From positions 1 to 19,848 of the forward strand of contig CAYTJQ010000056.1 in assembly GCA_964438205.1 (NCBI GenBank): a DNA stretch of 19,848 bases. The letters run 5' to 3'. How positions within the stretch are numbered: the first letter of the stretch is position 1; every line of letters starts with the position of its first letter. Positions 6,445 through 14,967 of this stretch are shown piece by piece. The notes beneath the pieces are model-generated. The model did not search any database. It had not been told where the DNA came from and saw only the letters and a list, made by a program, of their open reading frames with translations. This DNA comes from Pseudohaliea sp964438205 (lineage in GTDB: Bacteria > Pseudomonadota > Gammaproteobacteria > Pseudomonadales > Halieaceae). Position numbers and translations under genes: made by a program.

Positions 6445-7708
6445 CCGCGCCGCGCGCCTGGGCGCCGTCGCCACCGTGATCGCCTGCCTCGCGCTGGCGG
6501 GCTGCCCGAGTGCGAGTACGCCCACCACCCCGACCGTTTCCATGCCCACCCCGCCGTCGCCGAGCAGTCCCTCGAGCTCCTCGAGTTCGCCCAGCTCAAG
6601 TTCCAGCTCAAGCTCAAGCTCCAGTTCCAGCTCGAGTTCCTCCAGCTCCAGTTCGGGCTCCTCCAGTTCCAGCCCCGGCTCTTCCGGTACGCCAGGCAGC
6701 GCCGGCTCGCCCGGCAGTTCGAGCCCGGCCTCGAGCGCCGGCAGCGCGGGCGCCACCGCCAGCACCGAGGGCGGCGCACCCCAGGCCGGCGGCGCGGAGT
6801 CGTCGGCGGGCTCGGACAGCGGCGCCAGCGGGAGCCCGGACGGCGACCTGACCCCGGGCGCCGGAGGCAGCGGGGCGAGCAGCGAGACCGGCGACAGCGG
6901 GGCCGACACCGTGGTCGACGCCGGCGAGCCCGGCTTCGAGACCGGCAGCGGCGCCGGCTCTGACGCCCTGCCGACCATGACCGACGAGGAACCTGCGGCC
7001 GGGTCCGGGAGTGCCGGCGGCACCGGTGCACAGCGCGGCGGCGCCCAGGGCCGTGACGCGGGCACGGGCACGGTTGCCGGTACCGGCAGCAGCAGCGGAA
7101 GCGGCACCCGCGCAGGCGGCGCTCCAACGGGCAGCGACGGAGACGGCACCGGGGCCACGGGCTCAGGTTCAGGTTCAGGAAGCACCGGCACCGCGGGCAC
7201 GGCCACCGGCGACGGCACCGGCAACGGCACGATGACCGGCGGCGGCAGCGGCGGCGGACCGCTCACCACGGCCGAACAGGTCGCGATCCTCGACGCCGAG
7301 CTCGAGCGCGGCGCCGGCGAGTTCGACGCCATGATCCTCGAGGAGCAGGCCGCCCAGCGCGCTGCCGAACGCGAGCGGGCGGGCGGCGGTGATGAGGATG
7401 GTGAACCGGACGAAGGCGCCGGCAGCGGCGGGCCGGGTGGCAGCTACGGCCGCGTGCTCGCCGGCGCCGGCGGCTCGGCGAGAGACGGCGGCTACGCCAG
7501 CGGTGGCGGCACGGGCGGTGCGAGCCGCGGTGGCGGTATCCCGGAAAACACCGCCAAGTATCCCCCGCCCGCCGACATCCCGGACGGCAACGACGACGAT
7601 GTGGTCGCCCGGCAGCTGCGCGAGGCCGCCATGCGCGAGCCGGACCCGGCCGTGCGCGAGAAGCTCTGGGCCGAATACCGCAAGTACAAGGGTCTCGAAC
7701 AGCCGTGA
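6422..7708 (+). CDS. Polyserine/Gly-rich low-complexity lipoprotein
   Basis: A 428-residue lipoprotein. The open frame extends further upstream, but the ATG at 6422 gives a proper lipoprotein signal with lipobox LALAGC (Cys28), followed by Pro rather than Asp, so outer-membrane sorting is expected. Residues 42-85 are a Ser/Pro tract with an unbroken run of 21 serines (58-78). Residues 86-280 are Gly/Ser/Ala/Thr-rich and probably disordered. A helix-prone acidic stretch follows (about 281-320, AEQVAILDAELERG.. to ..AAERERA), then another Gly-rich linker. The last 55 residues look folded: KYPPPADIPDGNDDDVVARQL and ending LWAEYRKYKGLEQP. It may act as a long flexible periplasmic tether from the outer membrane to a C-terminal binding module. 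No family is recognised. It overlaps its neighbours by 23 and 4 bases. Confidence 0.8.
   Translation: MTPATGNSRAARLGAVATVIACLALAGCPSASTPTTPTVSMPTPPSPSSPSSSSSSPSSSSSSSSSSSSSSSSSSSSSGSSSSSPGSSGTPGSAGSPGSSSPASSAGSAGATASTEGGAPQAGGAESSAGSDSGASGSPDGDLTPGAGGSGASSETGDSGADTVVDAGEPGFETGSGAGSDALPTMTDEEPAAGSGSAGGTGAQRGGAQGRDAGTGTVAGTGSSSGSGTRAGGAPTGSDGDGTGATGSGSGSGSTGTAGTATGDGTGNGTMTGGGSGGGPLTTAEQVAILDAELERGAGEFDAMILEEQAAQRAAERERAGGGDEDGEPDEGAGSGGPGGSYGRVLAGAGGSARDGGYASGGGTGGASRGGGIPENTAKYPPPADIPDGNDDDVVARQLREAAMREPDPAVREKLWAEYRKYKGLEQP
6593..6655. repeat. Hexanucleotide-like tract (AGY TCN)n encoding 21 serines
   Basis: The tract encodes Ser58-78 of the lipoprotein almost entirely by alternating AGC/AGT and TCA/TCC/TCG codons, giving a degenerate 6-base repeat rich in AGCT. 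Gain or loss of whole units would keep the frame and only change linker length. Such tracts are prone to slippage. The reverse strand reads as an alternating Glu/Leu frame, which I take as a shadow. Confidence 0.75.
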
Positions 7709-8952
7709 CGCGCCTGCTGCTGCCGCTGCTTGCGGCCTGCGGGCTGCTCCTTGCCGGCTGCGTGAGCCAGACGGTAAAGACCACCTCCGTGCCGCCGCTC
7801 GCCTACCCGGAAGCGCCGATCGCGGAGGCCGAGCTGCTCGACGTCGGGGTGGCCATCTTCGACCCCGGGCTTGACGACCTTGAGGAGGATGACGAGCAGC
7901 GCGTCTATCCGGAAGTCCGCCGCGCCGAGGCCCGCTTCATCCCCCAGCTGCTGGCGACCACCATGCAGGACACGGGCGCCTGGGGGGCCGTGCGCGTGGT
8001 GCCCGATAACGAGCGGATCACGGACCTGCGCATCGACGGCACCATCCTGCACTCCGACGGCGAGGAGCTGAAACTGGCGGTGCGCGCCGTGGACGCCCGG
8101 GGCAACGTCTGGCTCGACAACACCTACGAGGGCCATGCCAGCCGCTACGCCTACGACAACAGGACGCGGCGCCAGTACGATCCCTTCCAGGCGGTCTACC
8201 ACCGTATCGCCAACGACCTCCTGGCGCACCAGCTCGCGCTCGACGAGGGTGAGGCCGAGGACATACGCACCGTGAGCGAGCTGCGCTTCGCGCGGAGCTT
8301 CGCCCCGGAGGCCTTCGACGGTTACCTGCGCGAGGGCCGGGACGGCGAACTGCGCGTCGCGCGCCTGCCGGCGGAGGGCGATCCGATGCTGGAGCGGGTG
8401 CGGGGTATCCGCGAACGGGACAACCTGTTCATCGACACGCTGCAGGGCTACTACACGGGCTTCAGCGGCAACATGCAGGGCCCCTACCAGGAATGGCGCA
8501 AGCTCAGCTACCAGGAAGTGGTGGCGATGCAGGAGCTGGAGGCCGAGAGCCGCCGGCAGCTCATCGCCGGCGGCGCCGCGATCCTCGCCGGCATCGCGGC
8601 GGCGGGCGGCGGCGACTCCCGCACGACCCGCGCGGCCGGCAACGTCGCCATCATTGGCGGCGGCTACCTCCTGAAGACGGGGCTCGAGACCCGCGCCGAG
8701 GCCAAGATCCACGTCGAGGCCCTGGCGGAGCTGGGCCTTTCCCTGGAGGCGGAGATCACGCCGCAGGTCATCGAGCTCGAGGACCGCACGGTGATGCTCT
8801 CCGGCAACGTCGAGGACCAGTACCACCAGTGGCGGGACCTCCTTGCGGAGATCTATCGCAACGAGGTCGGCGCGCTTGCGCCGCCCGAGGCAGAGACCGG
8901 CAGCAGCGCTGGCGACAGCGGCGGGAACAGCGGCGGGAACAGCGAAGGCTGA
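7705..8952 (+). CDS. Outer-membrane lipoprotein, CsgG-like by appearance
   Basis: A 415-residue lipoprotein starting at GTG (7705-7707) that overlaps the previous stop as GTGA. The signal ends in LLLAGC (Cys19), followed by Val, predicting the outer membrane. Residues 43-175 have the look of the CsgG/LpoB-type periplasmic fold: VGVAIFDPG, then ARFIPQLLATTMQDTGAWGAVRVVP, DLRIDGTILHSDG, LAVRAVDARGNVW and DPFQAVYHRIANDLL. This is resemblance by eye, not a firm family match. Two Gly-rich hydrophobic segments at 287-302 and 311-326 (LIAGGAAILAGIAAAGGG and AAGNVAIIGGGYLLKTG) resemble glycine-zipper membrane hairpins. The last 20 residues are Ser/Gly/Asn-rich. It may form part of an outer-membrane platform or pore for this operon's complex. 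Confidence 0.75.
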   Translation: MTRLLLPLLAACGLLLAGCVSQTVKTTSVPPLAYPEAPIAEAELLDVGVAIFDPGLDDLEEDDEQRVYPEVRRAEARFIPQLLATTMQDTGAWGAVRVVPDNERITDLRIDGTILHSDGEELKLAVRAVDARGNVWLDNTYEGHASRYAYDNRTRRQYDPFQAVYHRIANDLLAHQLALDEGEAEDIRTVSELRFARSFAPEAFDGYLREGRDGELRVARLPAEGDPMLERVRGIRERDNLFIDTLQGYYTGFSGNMQGPYQEWRKLSYQEVVAMQELEAESRRQLIAGGAAILAGIAAAGGGDSRTTRAAGNVAIIGGGYLLKTGLETRAEAKIHVEALAELGLSLEAEITPQVIELEDRTVMLSGNVEDQYHQWRDLLAEIYRNEVGALAPPEAETGSSAGDSGGNSGGNSEG

Positions 8953-8980
8953 CCACCACCAGGGACGGACAGGGGACACC

Positions 8981-10516
8981 ATGGCGCAGGACTTCGAGCG
9001 CGTTGAACCGGCACCGTTCGACGCGGCACCGGTAGCGGCGGAGGAAACGCCGGCGGGCGCCGGTGGCCCCCCGCGCTGGGTCCTGCCCGCCCTGGGCGGC
9101 CTCGCCCTGCTGGCGGTGCTGGTAGTGTTCTGGCTCCCCAGCCGCGTCGCCCCCCCTGCGACGCAGGAAACCCCGGCGACACCCGCACCGCAGAGCAGCG
9201 CCGAAGCACCGTCCGCGGGCCCGAAGGCGGCCGCACCCGACCCGGAGCGCTCACCCTTCGCCGAGGCCCAGGCCGCGCGGCTGCGCGCCGAGGCACAGGA
9301 CATCCTGGCCGAGCTGCTGGACGTGCGCGAGAACCTCGAGCGCCGCGCCGTCGCCGAGTGGGGCGCCGACGCCATGGCCGCGGTGGAAGCGAGCGCGGCA
9401 AGCGGCGACGAGCGCTACCGGGAGCGGGCCTTCGACGACGCCATCGCCCGCTACCGGGAGGCCCTGGAGGGGGCCCTGGCGCTGGAGGCGCGCCTCCCGG
9501 AAAAGCGCGATGCACAGCTGGCAGACGCCGAGGCCGCGATCGAGGCCGGCGACCTGCAGACCGCCGAGGCCGCGGTGTCCACGGCCGAGCAGATCGAACC
9601 GGGCTTTGCCCGCACCGCCACCCTGCGCGAACGGGTCCAGGCCCTGCCCACGGTCATCGCCAGCCTCGAGAGCGCCGCCGAGGCCGAGGCCGCGGGCGAC
9701 CTCGCGGCGGCAAAGGAAAAGCTCACCGCGGCCACGACCGCGGACCCGGCGCACCAGCGCGCCGCCGAGGAGCTCGCGCGCGTTTCGGAGGCGCTCACGC
9801 GCCAGCGCTTCACCGGGGCCATGTCCGAGGGCTATGCGGCCCTCGACGACGAGGTCTTCGAGGACGCCCGCAGCGCCTTCCGCCGCGCCGAGCGGCTGGT
9901 TCCCGGCAGCCCGGAAGCCGCGGCGGCCCTGCAGGAGGTCACCGTGGTGGAAACCGCCGCGAAGCTCCGCGATCTGCGCCGGGCCGCGGAGACCGCCAGC
10001 GCGGCCGAGGACTGGGATGAGGCCGTGCGCCGCTACGAGGCCGCCCTCGCCCTCGATCCGACCGTGTTCTTCGCCCAGCGCGGTCTCGAGACCGCCGAAC
10101 CCCGCGCGGCCCTCGACAAGGCCCTGGGCAAGGTCATCGACGACCCGGACCGCCTCGCGGACCCGGCCGTGGCCGGCGATGCCGCCCGGCTCCTCGAGCA
10201 GGCACGCGCCGCGCTCGCGGACAGCGCCGAAGAACAGCCCCGCCTCGCCGGCCAGGTCGAGCGGCTGGCAACGCTGCTCGTTCGCGCCAACACGGAAGTC
10301 CCGGTCACCCTGCGCTCCGATGGCGAGACCAGCGTCACCGTCTATCGCGTGGCCCGCCTCGGCACCTTCGAAAAGCACACCCTGGAACTGCGCCCGGGCG
10401 AGTACACGGCGGTGGGCACGCGCCCCGGCTACCGGGACGTGCGCGAGACCTTCCGCGTGGCGCCGGAGGACCCGCCGCTGACGGTGACCGTCGCCTGCAC
10501 CGAGGCCGTCCGATGA
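8981..10516 (+). CDS. Inner-membrane anchored helical-repeat protein with PEGA-like C-terminus
   Basis: A 511-residue single-pass protein. ATG at 8981 is preferred over an upstream in-frame start because AGGGGA lies just before it and the extra residues would overlap the previous gene with a basic, unnatural sequence. A 33-residue cytoplasmic tail precedes one membrane segment (about 33-52, WVLPALGGLALLAVLVVFWL), then a Pro/Ala linker to about residue 92. Residues 95-430 are Ala/Glu/Arg-rich helices with TPR-like units (for example about 145-170, 181-214, 230-262, 341-364 with DWDEAVRRYEAALALDP). The end (about 440-503) is a PEGA-like beta module, VTLRSDGETSV..ELRPGEYTAVGTRPGYRDV. It overlaps the next gene, which has five PEGA repeats, by 4 bases. 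It is probably a periplasmic scaffold partner of that protein. Confidence 0.82.
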   Translation: MAQDFERVEPAPFDAAPVAAEETPAGAGGPPRWVLPALGGLALLAVLVVFWLPSRVAPPATQETPATPAPQSSAEAPSAGPKAAAPDPERSPFAEAQAARLRAEAQDILAELLDVRENLERRAVAEWGADAMAAVEASAASGDERYRERAFDDAIARYREALEGALALEARLPEKRDAQLADAEAAIEAGDLQTAEAAVSTAEQIEPGFARTATLRERVQALPTVIASLESAAEAEAAGDLAAAKEKLTAATTADPAHQRAAEELARVSEALTRQRFTGAMSEGYAALDDEVFEDARSAFRRAERLVPGSPEAAAALQEVTVVETAAKLRDLRRAAETASAAEDWDEAVRRYEAALALDPTVFFAQRGLETAEPRAALDKALGKVIDDPDRLADPAVAGDAARLLEQARAALADSAEEQPRLAGQVERLATLLVRANTEVPVTLRSDGETSVTVYRVARLGTFEKHTLELRPGEYTAVGTRPGYRDVRETFRVAPEDPPLTVTVACTEAVR

Positions 10517-12588
10517 GCGAGCCGGAACGCGGCAGCGGCCCCGCGGAGCGGATCGAGGCGGCGACCTTCCAGCCCCTCGCCGACGACCGCGCGGCGCCGA
10601 AGCGACGGCTGCGCCCCGTGGCCGTCATCGGCGCCGCCGCGGCCGCGCTCTTCCTGCTCGCCCTGGCGTTCCTGCTCACCGCGCGCTCCGTGGAGGTCGC
10701 CGTGGTCGCCGAGGCGCCGGCGGATATCGACATCGACGGCTTCGCCCTGCCCTTCGGCCAGCGCTTCCTGGTCCGTCCCGGCAGCTATCCGCTGGCGATC
10801 AGCGCCGAGGGTTACGAGCCCCACCGCGGCACCCTCGAGGTCGGCAGCGCCGAGACCCAGCGCTACGAGGTCACCCTCCGGCCCCTGCCCGGCCGCGTGA
10901 GCTTCGCCGGCCTGCCCGAGGGCGCGGCGCTCCGCCTCGACGGCGAGCCCCTCGGCACCGCGCCGCTGGACGCCATCGCTATCGCCGCCGGGGAGCACCG
11001 GCTGTCAGTGGAAGCGCCGCGCTACCTGCCGCTGGAAACGACCATCGAGGTCACCGGCCGCGCCACCGCCCAGACCATCAGCCTCGAGCTGGCGCCGGCC
11101 TGGGCGGACATCACCCTCGCCTCGCAGCCCGCGGGCGCGACGATCACCGTCGGCGACGCCGTCCTCGGCGAGACGCCGGCGACGGTGGAGGTGCTGCAGG
11201 GTGAGCGCACGCTGCGCCTGCGCGCGCCGGGTTTTGCGGCGTACCGGACCACCCTCGACGTGGTGGCCGGCGAGCCCCGGGACCTCGGCACCATCGTCCT
11301 CATGCCGGCTGCCGGTGTGCTCGAGCTCGCCAGCCGGCCGAGCGGCGCCAACGTCACCGTGGACGGCGAGTTCCGCGGGCAGACACCGCTCACCGTGGAA
11401 CTGGCGCCGGACCGCGCCCACGAGATCGCCCTGTCCCGCCCCGGCTACCGCCGCTACCGCACCAGCGTGACCCTGGCGGCGGGCGCCTCGGAGCAGCGCG
11501 ACCTGCGCCTGGAGCCCCGCCTCGGCGAGGTGGTGTTCGAGGTCGACCCGCCGGGCGCAGAGCTGCGCATCGACGGCGAACCGGTCGGCACCGGGTCGCG
11601 GACCGTTTCCCTCCCCGAGGTGGAACACGAGGTCGTCGCCACCCTGGCCGGCTACGAGACCCTGCGCCGGCGCGTGACCCCACGCGAGGGCCTGCGCCAG
11701 CTGGTCAAGCTCGAGCTCAAGACCGAGGCCGAGGCGCGCAAGGCGCGGCTGCCGGCCGAGCTCACTACGGCCCTCGGCCAGACCCTGCGCCTGTTCGACC
11801 CGAAGCTCGCCCCGCGCAACGAATTCGACATGGGCGCCTCGCGCCGCGACCCGGGCCGGCGCGCCAACGAGGTGCTGCACCCGGTGCGCCTGGAGCGGCC
11901 GTTCTACCTGCAGACCACGGAAGTCACCAACGCACAGTTCCGCCTTTTCCAGGAAAGCCACAATTCCGGCCAGGTGCAGGGCAACAGCCTGAACCGGGAA
12001 CAGCAGCCGGCGGTGCAGGTGAGCTGGCAGCAGGCCGCCGCCTTCTGCAACTGGCTCAGCCGCAAGGAAGGCCTGCCGCCGTTCTATACGGAGGAGCAGG
12101 GCATCATCACGGGCTTCCGCCCCACTGCCACCGGCTACCGGCTGCCCACGGAGGCCGAGTGGGCGTGGGCGAGCCGCGTCAACGGGGAGGCGCTGCAGCG
12201 CTTCGCCTGGGGCGACGATTTCCCCCCGGAGACCCCGGTGGAAAACCTTGCCGACAACACCTCCGCCTATGTCACCGGGCGGGTTCTGGGCGGCTACGAG
12301 GACGGCTTCGTGGTCAGCGCCCCGGTGGCCAGTTTCCCGCCGAACCACAACGGCCTCTACGACCTCGGCGGCAACGCCGCCGAATGGGTCAACGACGTCT
12401 ACGTCATCCCCCCGGCCAATACGATCGTGAAAACCGACCCGCTGGGCTCGCCGAGCGGCGACAACTACACGATACGCGGCGCCAGCTGGGCGCTGTCCAA
12501 GCTGACCGAGCTGCGCCTCACCTATCGGGATTATGGGCAGCGCGGGCGCGATGACGTAGGATTCCGGATCGCACGTTATGCGGAGTGA
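10513..12588 (+). CDS. Membrane-anchored PEGA-repeat protein with FGE-sulfatase domain lacking catalytic cysteines
   Basis: A 691-residue protein. A short cytoplasmic tail and one membrane segment (35-56) lead to five PEGA-type repeats of about 65 residues (59-123, 127-193, 198-262, 267-334, 337-402), each with a P.GA...DG...G..P core and a PGY/GYE-like end. Residues about 425-689 are an FGE-sulfatase (SUMF1/EgtB/PvdO) domain: EFDMGAS, FYLQTTEVTNAQF, VSWQQAAAFCNWLS, GYRLPTEAEWAWASR, WGDDFPP, GLYDLGGNAAEWVNDVY and DDVGFRIAR. In formylglycine-generating enzymes two cysteines follow the GGSY motif; here GASWALSKLTE (656-666) has Leu661 and Glu666 at those places and C512 is the domain's only cysteine. 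It is therefore unlikely to make formylglycine and may bind a ligand or partner. It forms an ATGA overlap with the gene before. Confidence 0.9.
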   Translation: MSEPERGSGPAERIEAATFQPLADDRAAPKRRLRPVAVIGAAAAALFLLALAFLLTARSVEVAVVAEAPADIDIDGFALPFGQRFLVRPGSYPLAISAEGYEPHRGTLEVGSAETQRYEVTLRPLPGRVSFAGLPEGAALRLDGEPLGTAPLDAIAIAAGEHRLSVEAPRYLPLETTIEVTGRATAQTISLELAPAWADITLASQPAGATITVGDAVLGETPATVEVLQGERTLRLRAPGFAAYRTTLDVVAGEPRDLGTIVLMPAAGVLELASRPSGANVTVDGEFRGQTPLTVELAPDRAHEIALSRPGYRRYRTSVTLAAGASEQRDLRLEPRLGEVVFEVDPPGAELRIDGEPVGTGSRTVSLPEVEHEVVATLAGYETLRRRVTPREGLRQLVKLELKTEAEARKARLPAELTTALGQTLRLFDPKLAPRNEFDMGASRRDPGRRANEVLHPVRLERPFYLQTTEVTNAQFRLFQESHNSGQVQGNSLNREQQPAVQVSWQQAAAFCNWLSRKEGLPPFYTEEQGIITGFRPTATGYRLPTEAEWAWASRVNGEALQRFAWGDDFPPETPVENLADNTSAYVTGRVLGGYEDGFVVSAPVASFPPNHNGLYDLGGNAAEWVNDVYVIPPANTIVKTDPLGSPSGDNYTIRGASWALSKLTELRLTYRDYGQRGRDDVGFRIARYAE

Positions 12589-12591
12589 GCC

Positions 12592-12864
12592 ATGAGGGAA
12601 GCCCTGGCATCCCTGTTGCCATCTCTTCTGCTGTCGCTGCTGCTCGGCGCGCCCCCGGCCGGCGCGCAGCCGCCCGCGGAGGAAGACGCCGCCCCCGAGT
12701 CGACTCCCGCCACGGAAGAGGCAGCCGCCGCGACCAGCGGGGAAGACGGGGCCGAGACCCCCGCCGACGCCCCCCCCGCGGCAGAGGACGGCTCCCCCTT
12801 CGATTACCAGGCCTCCGAGGAGATCTCCGAGGACCTCTCCGTTTCCTTCCCGGTGGATATCTAG
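12592..12864 (+). CDS. Small acidic secreted protein, 90 aa
   Basis: A 90-residue protein with a Sec signal peptide (1-25, ending AGA before QPPAEE) and a mature part of about 65 residues, rich in Ala, Glu, Pro, Asp and Thr and strongly acidic. The only stretch that looks constrained is the C-terminal end, FDYQASEEISEDLSVSFPVDI without its first residue, about 71-90. GGAG lies 7 bases before the ATG, and the stop touches the ATG of the ExbB-like gene with no gap. It carries no lipobox, membrane segment or cysteine. The position directly before the channel gene suggests a periplasmic partner or plug, but nothing in the sequence proves it. No family is recognised. Confidence 0.72.
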   Translation: MREALASLLPSLLLSLLLGAPPAGAQPPAEEDAAPESTPATEEAAAATSGEDGAETPADAPPAAEDGSPFDYQASEEISEDLSVSFPVDI

Positions 12865-13664
<800 letters not shown>

Positions 13665-13665
<1 letters not shown>

Positions 13666-14960
13666 TGGCGGCGCTCCTCGACATCCTCGACAGCGAGCTC
13701 CGGCTCTGGCACGACGGCCGCGCCGTGCGCAGCCCCGGTTACGCGCTCCTCGACGGCGACAGCTACCGCTACGGCGAGGACGCCCGGGGCAACGCCCGGC
13801 GCCAGCCGCGCAACGTCAACACCCGCTACTGGTGGCAGCTCGGCACCCGCCCGCTGCAGCCGGCCCTGGGCCCTGCCCGGCACACCGCGGACCTGGTACA
13901 CGGCCACCTGCTGGCGCTGCACGAGGAGGCCGGCAAGCCCGGCGAACTCGTGCTCGCGGTACCGGAAAGCCTGCACAAGGAACAGCTGTCGCTGCTCCTC
14001 GGCATCATCCGCGCCTGCCCCTTCGACGCCGTCGGGATGGCCAACCGCAGCCTGCTCGTGGCCGCGGCGCACCGCGCCAGCGGGCCCGTCTGCCACCTGG
14101 AGCTGCAGCTGCACCAGGCCCTGCTTACCCGCCTCGCGATCGAGGAGCATGAGCTCCGCGTTACCGGCGAGCAGGTACTGACCGGCTGCGGCCTGCTGGC
14201 GCTGCAGGAGAGCCTGGTAGAGGCGATCGCGCGCAGCTTCATCGACAACAGCCGCTTCGATCCGCGGCGCCAGGCGGAGACGGAGCAGCAGCTCTATGAC
14301 AGCCTCGGCGGCGCGCTGGCCGCGCTGCGTGACGCCGACAACACCACCCTGGAGGTCGGCGGCTACCGCTCGCGGATCGGCTATGACGCCCTTCGCGAGG
14401 CGGGCCGGCGCCTGCACGACAGCGTCGCCCGGGAGCTGGGCCGGGGTGGCGACGCACCGCTCCTGCTCGTGGACCCGCTGGCGGACCTGCTCCCCGGTTT
14501 CACCCAGGGGTTCCCCGGCGCGCGGGTGGCGAGCAGCCGGGACCTGCCCGAGGCGCTGGCCGCCCATGGCGATCGCATCGTCCAGCCCGGTGAGGCGCTG
14601 CACCTGGTGCGGGCGCTGCCCGCGGCGGCAGCAGCCGGCGGTACCACAGCCGGCCGGGGGGCGGGCACGACGCCTGCCGCTGCCCCGGCTGCCCGGAACG
14701 CAGCGGCCGAAAGCCCGCCGGCGACCGGCGGCCCCCAACCCACCCACCTCCTCGCCGGCGGCCGGGCCCAGCCCCTCGCCTACAACATGCCCCTGGCCGA
14801 CGGCTGGTCCCTCGTGCACGGGGACGGCGGCTGGCGCCTCGCTCCCGGGCGCGGCACGGCCACCGTGAACGACGGTCCCTGGAACGGTACGGCCCTGGCC
14901 GCCGGGGACCGGGTCGCCGTCGGCGGCGGGCTCTGGCAGCTGATCGAGGTCAGCGGGTAG
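13665..14960 (+). CDS. Actin/Hsp70-like protein with FHA-like C-terminal segment
   Basis: A 431-residue cytoplasmic protein without signal or membrane segment. Residues 1-320 look like a divergent actin/Hsp70/sugar-kinase (ASKHA) fold: LLDILDSELRLWHDGRAV at the start in place of the phosphate-1 motif, SYRYGEDA, LVHGHLLALHEEAG, GELVLAVPESLHKEQLSLLLGI (93-114), ANRSLLVAAAH and HLELQLHQALLTRLAI. The Gly-rich nucleotide-binding loops of DnaK are not clearly kept, so ATPase activity is uncertain. A low-complexity Ala/Thr/Pro linker (about 319-358) leads to a beta-rich end (361-429) with GGWRLAPG, ATVNDGPW and LAAGDRVAVGGGLWQLIEV, which resembles a degenerate FHA domain. It may couple or assemble the channel/vWA complex from the cytoplasm. 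The family assignment is by pattern only. Confidence 0.78.
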
Positions 14961-14967
14961 CGTCCCC

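Noticed and set aside
6337..7332. A minus-strand frame reading alternating Glu/Leu, resembling a designed coiled coil.
   Set aside because: It is the complement of the alternating serine codons (AGCTCN read backwards gives Glu-Leu) and has no independent support.
7492..9375. A 627-codon minus-strand open frame opposite the lipoprotein genes.
   Set aside because: There is no start context, domain or signal; it is antisense to a lipoprotein with a clear lipobox and to the TPR protein.
10513..12588. Calling this gene a formylglycine-generating sulfatase activator.
   Set aside because: The catalytic cysteine pair is absent and no sulfatase gene is nearby.
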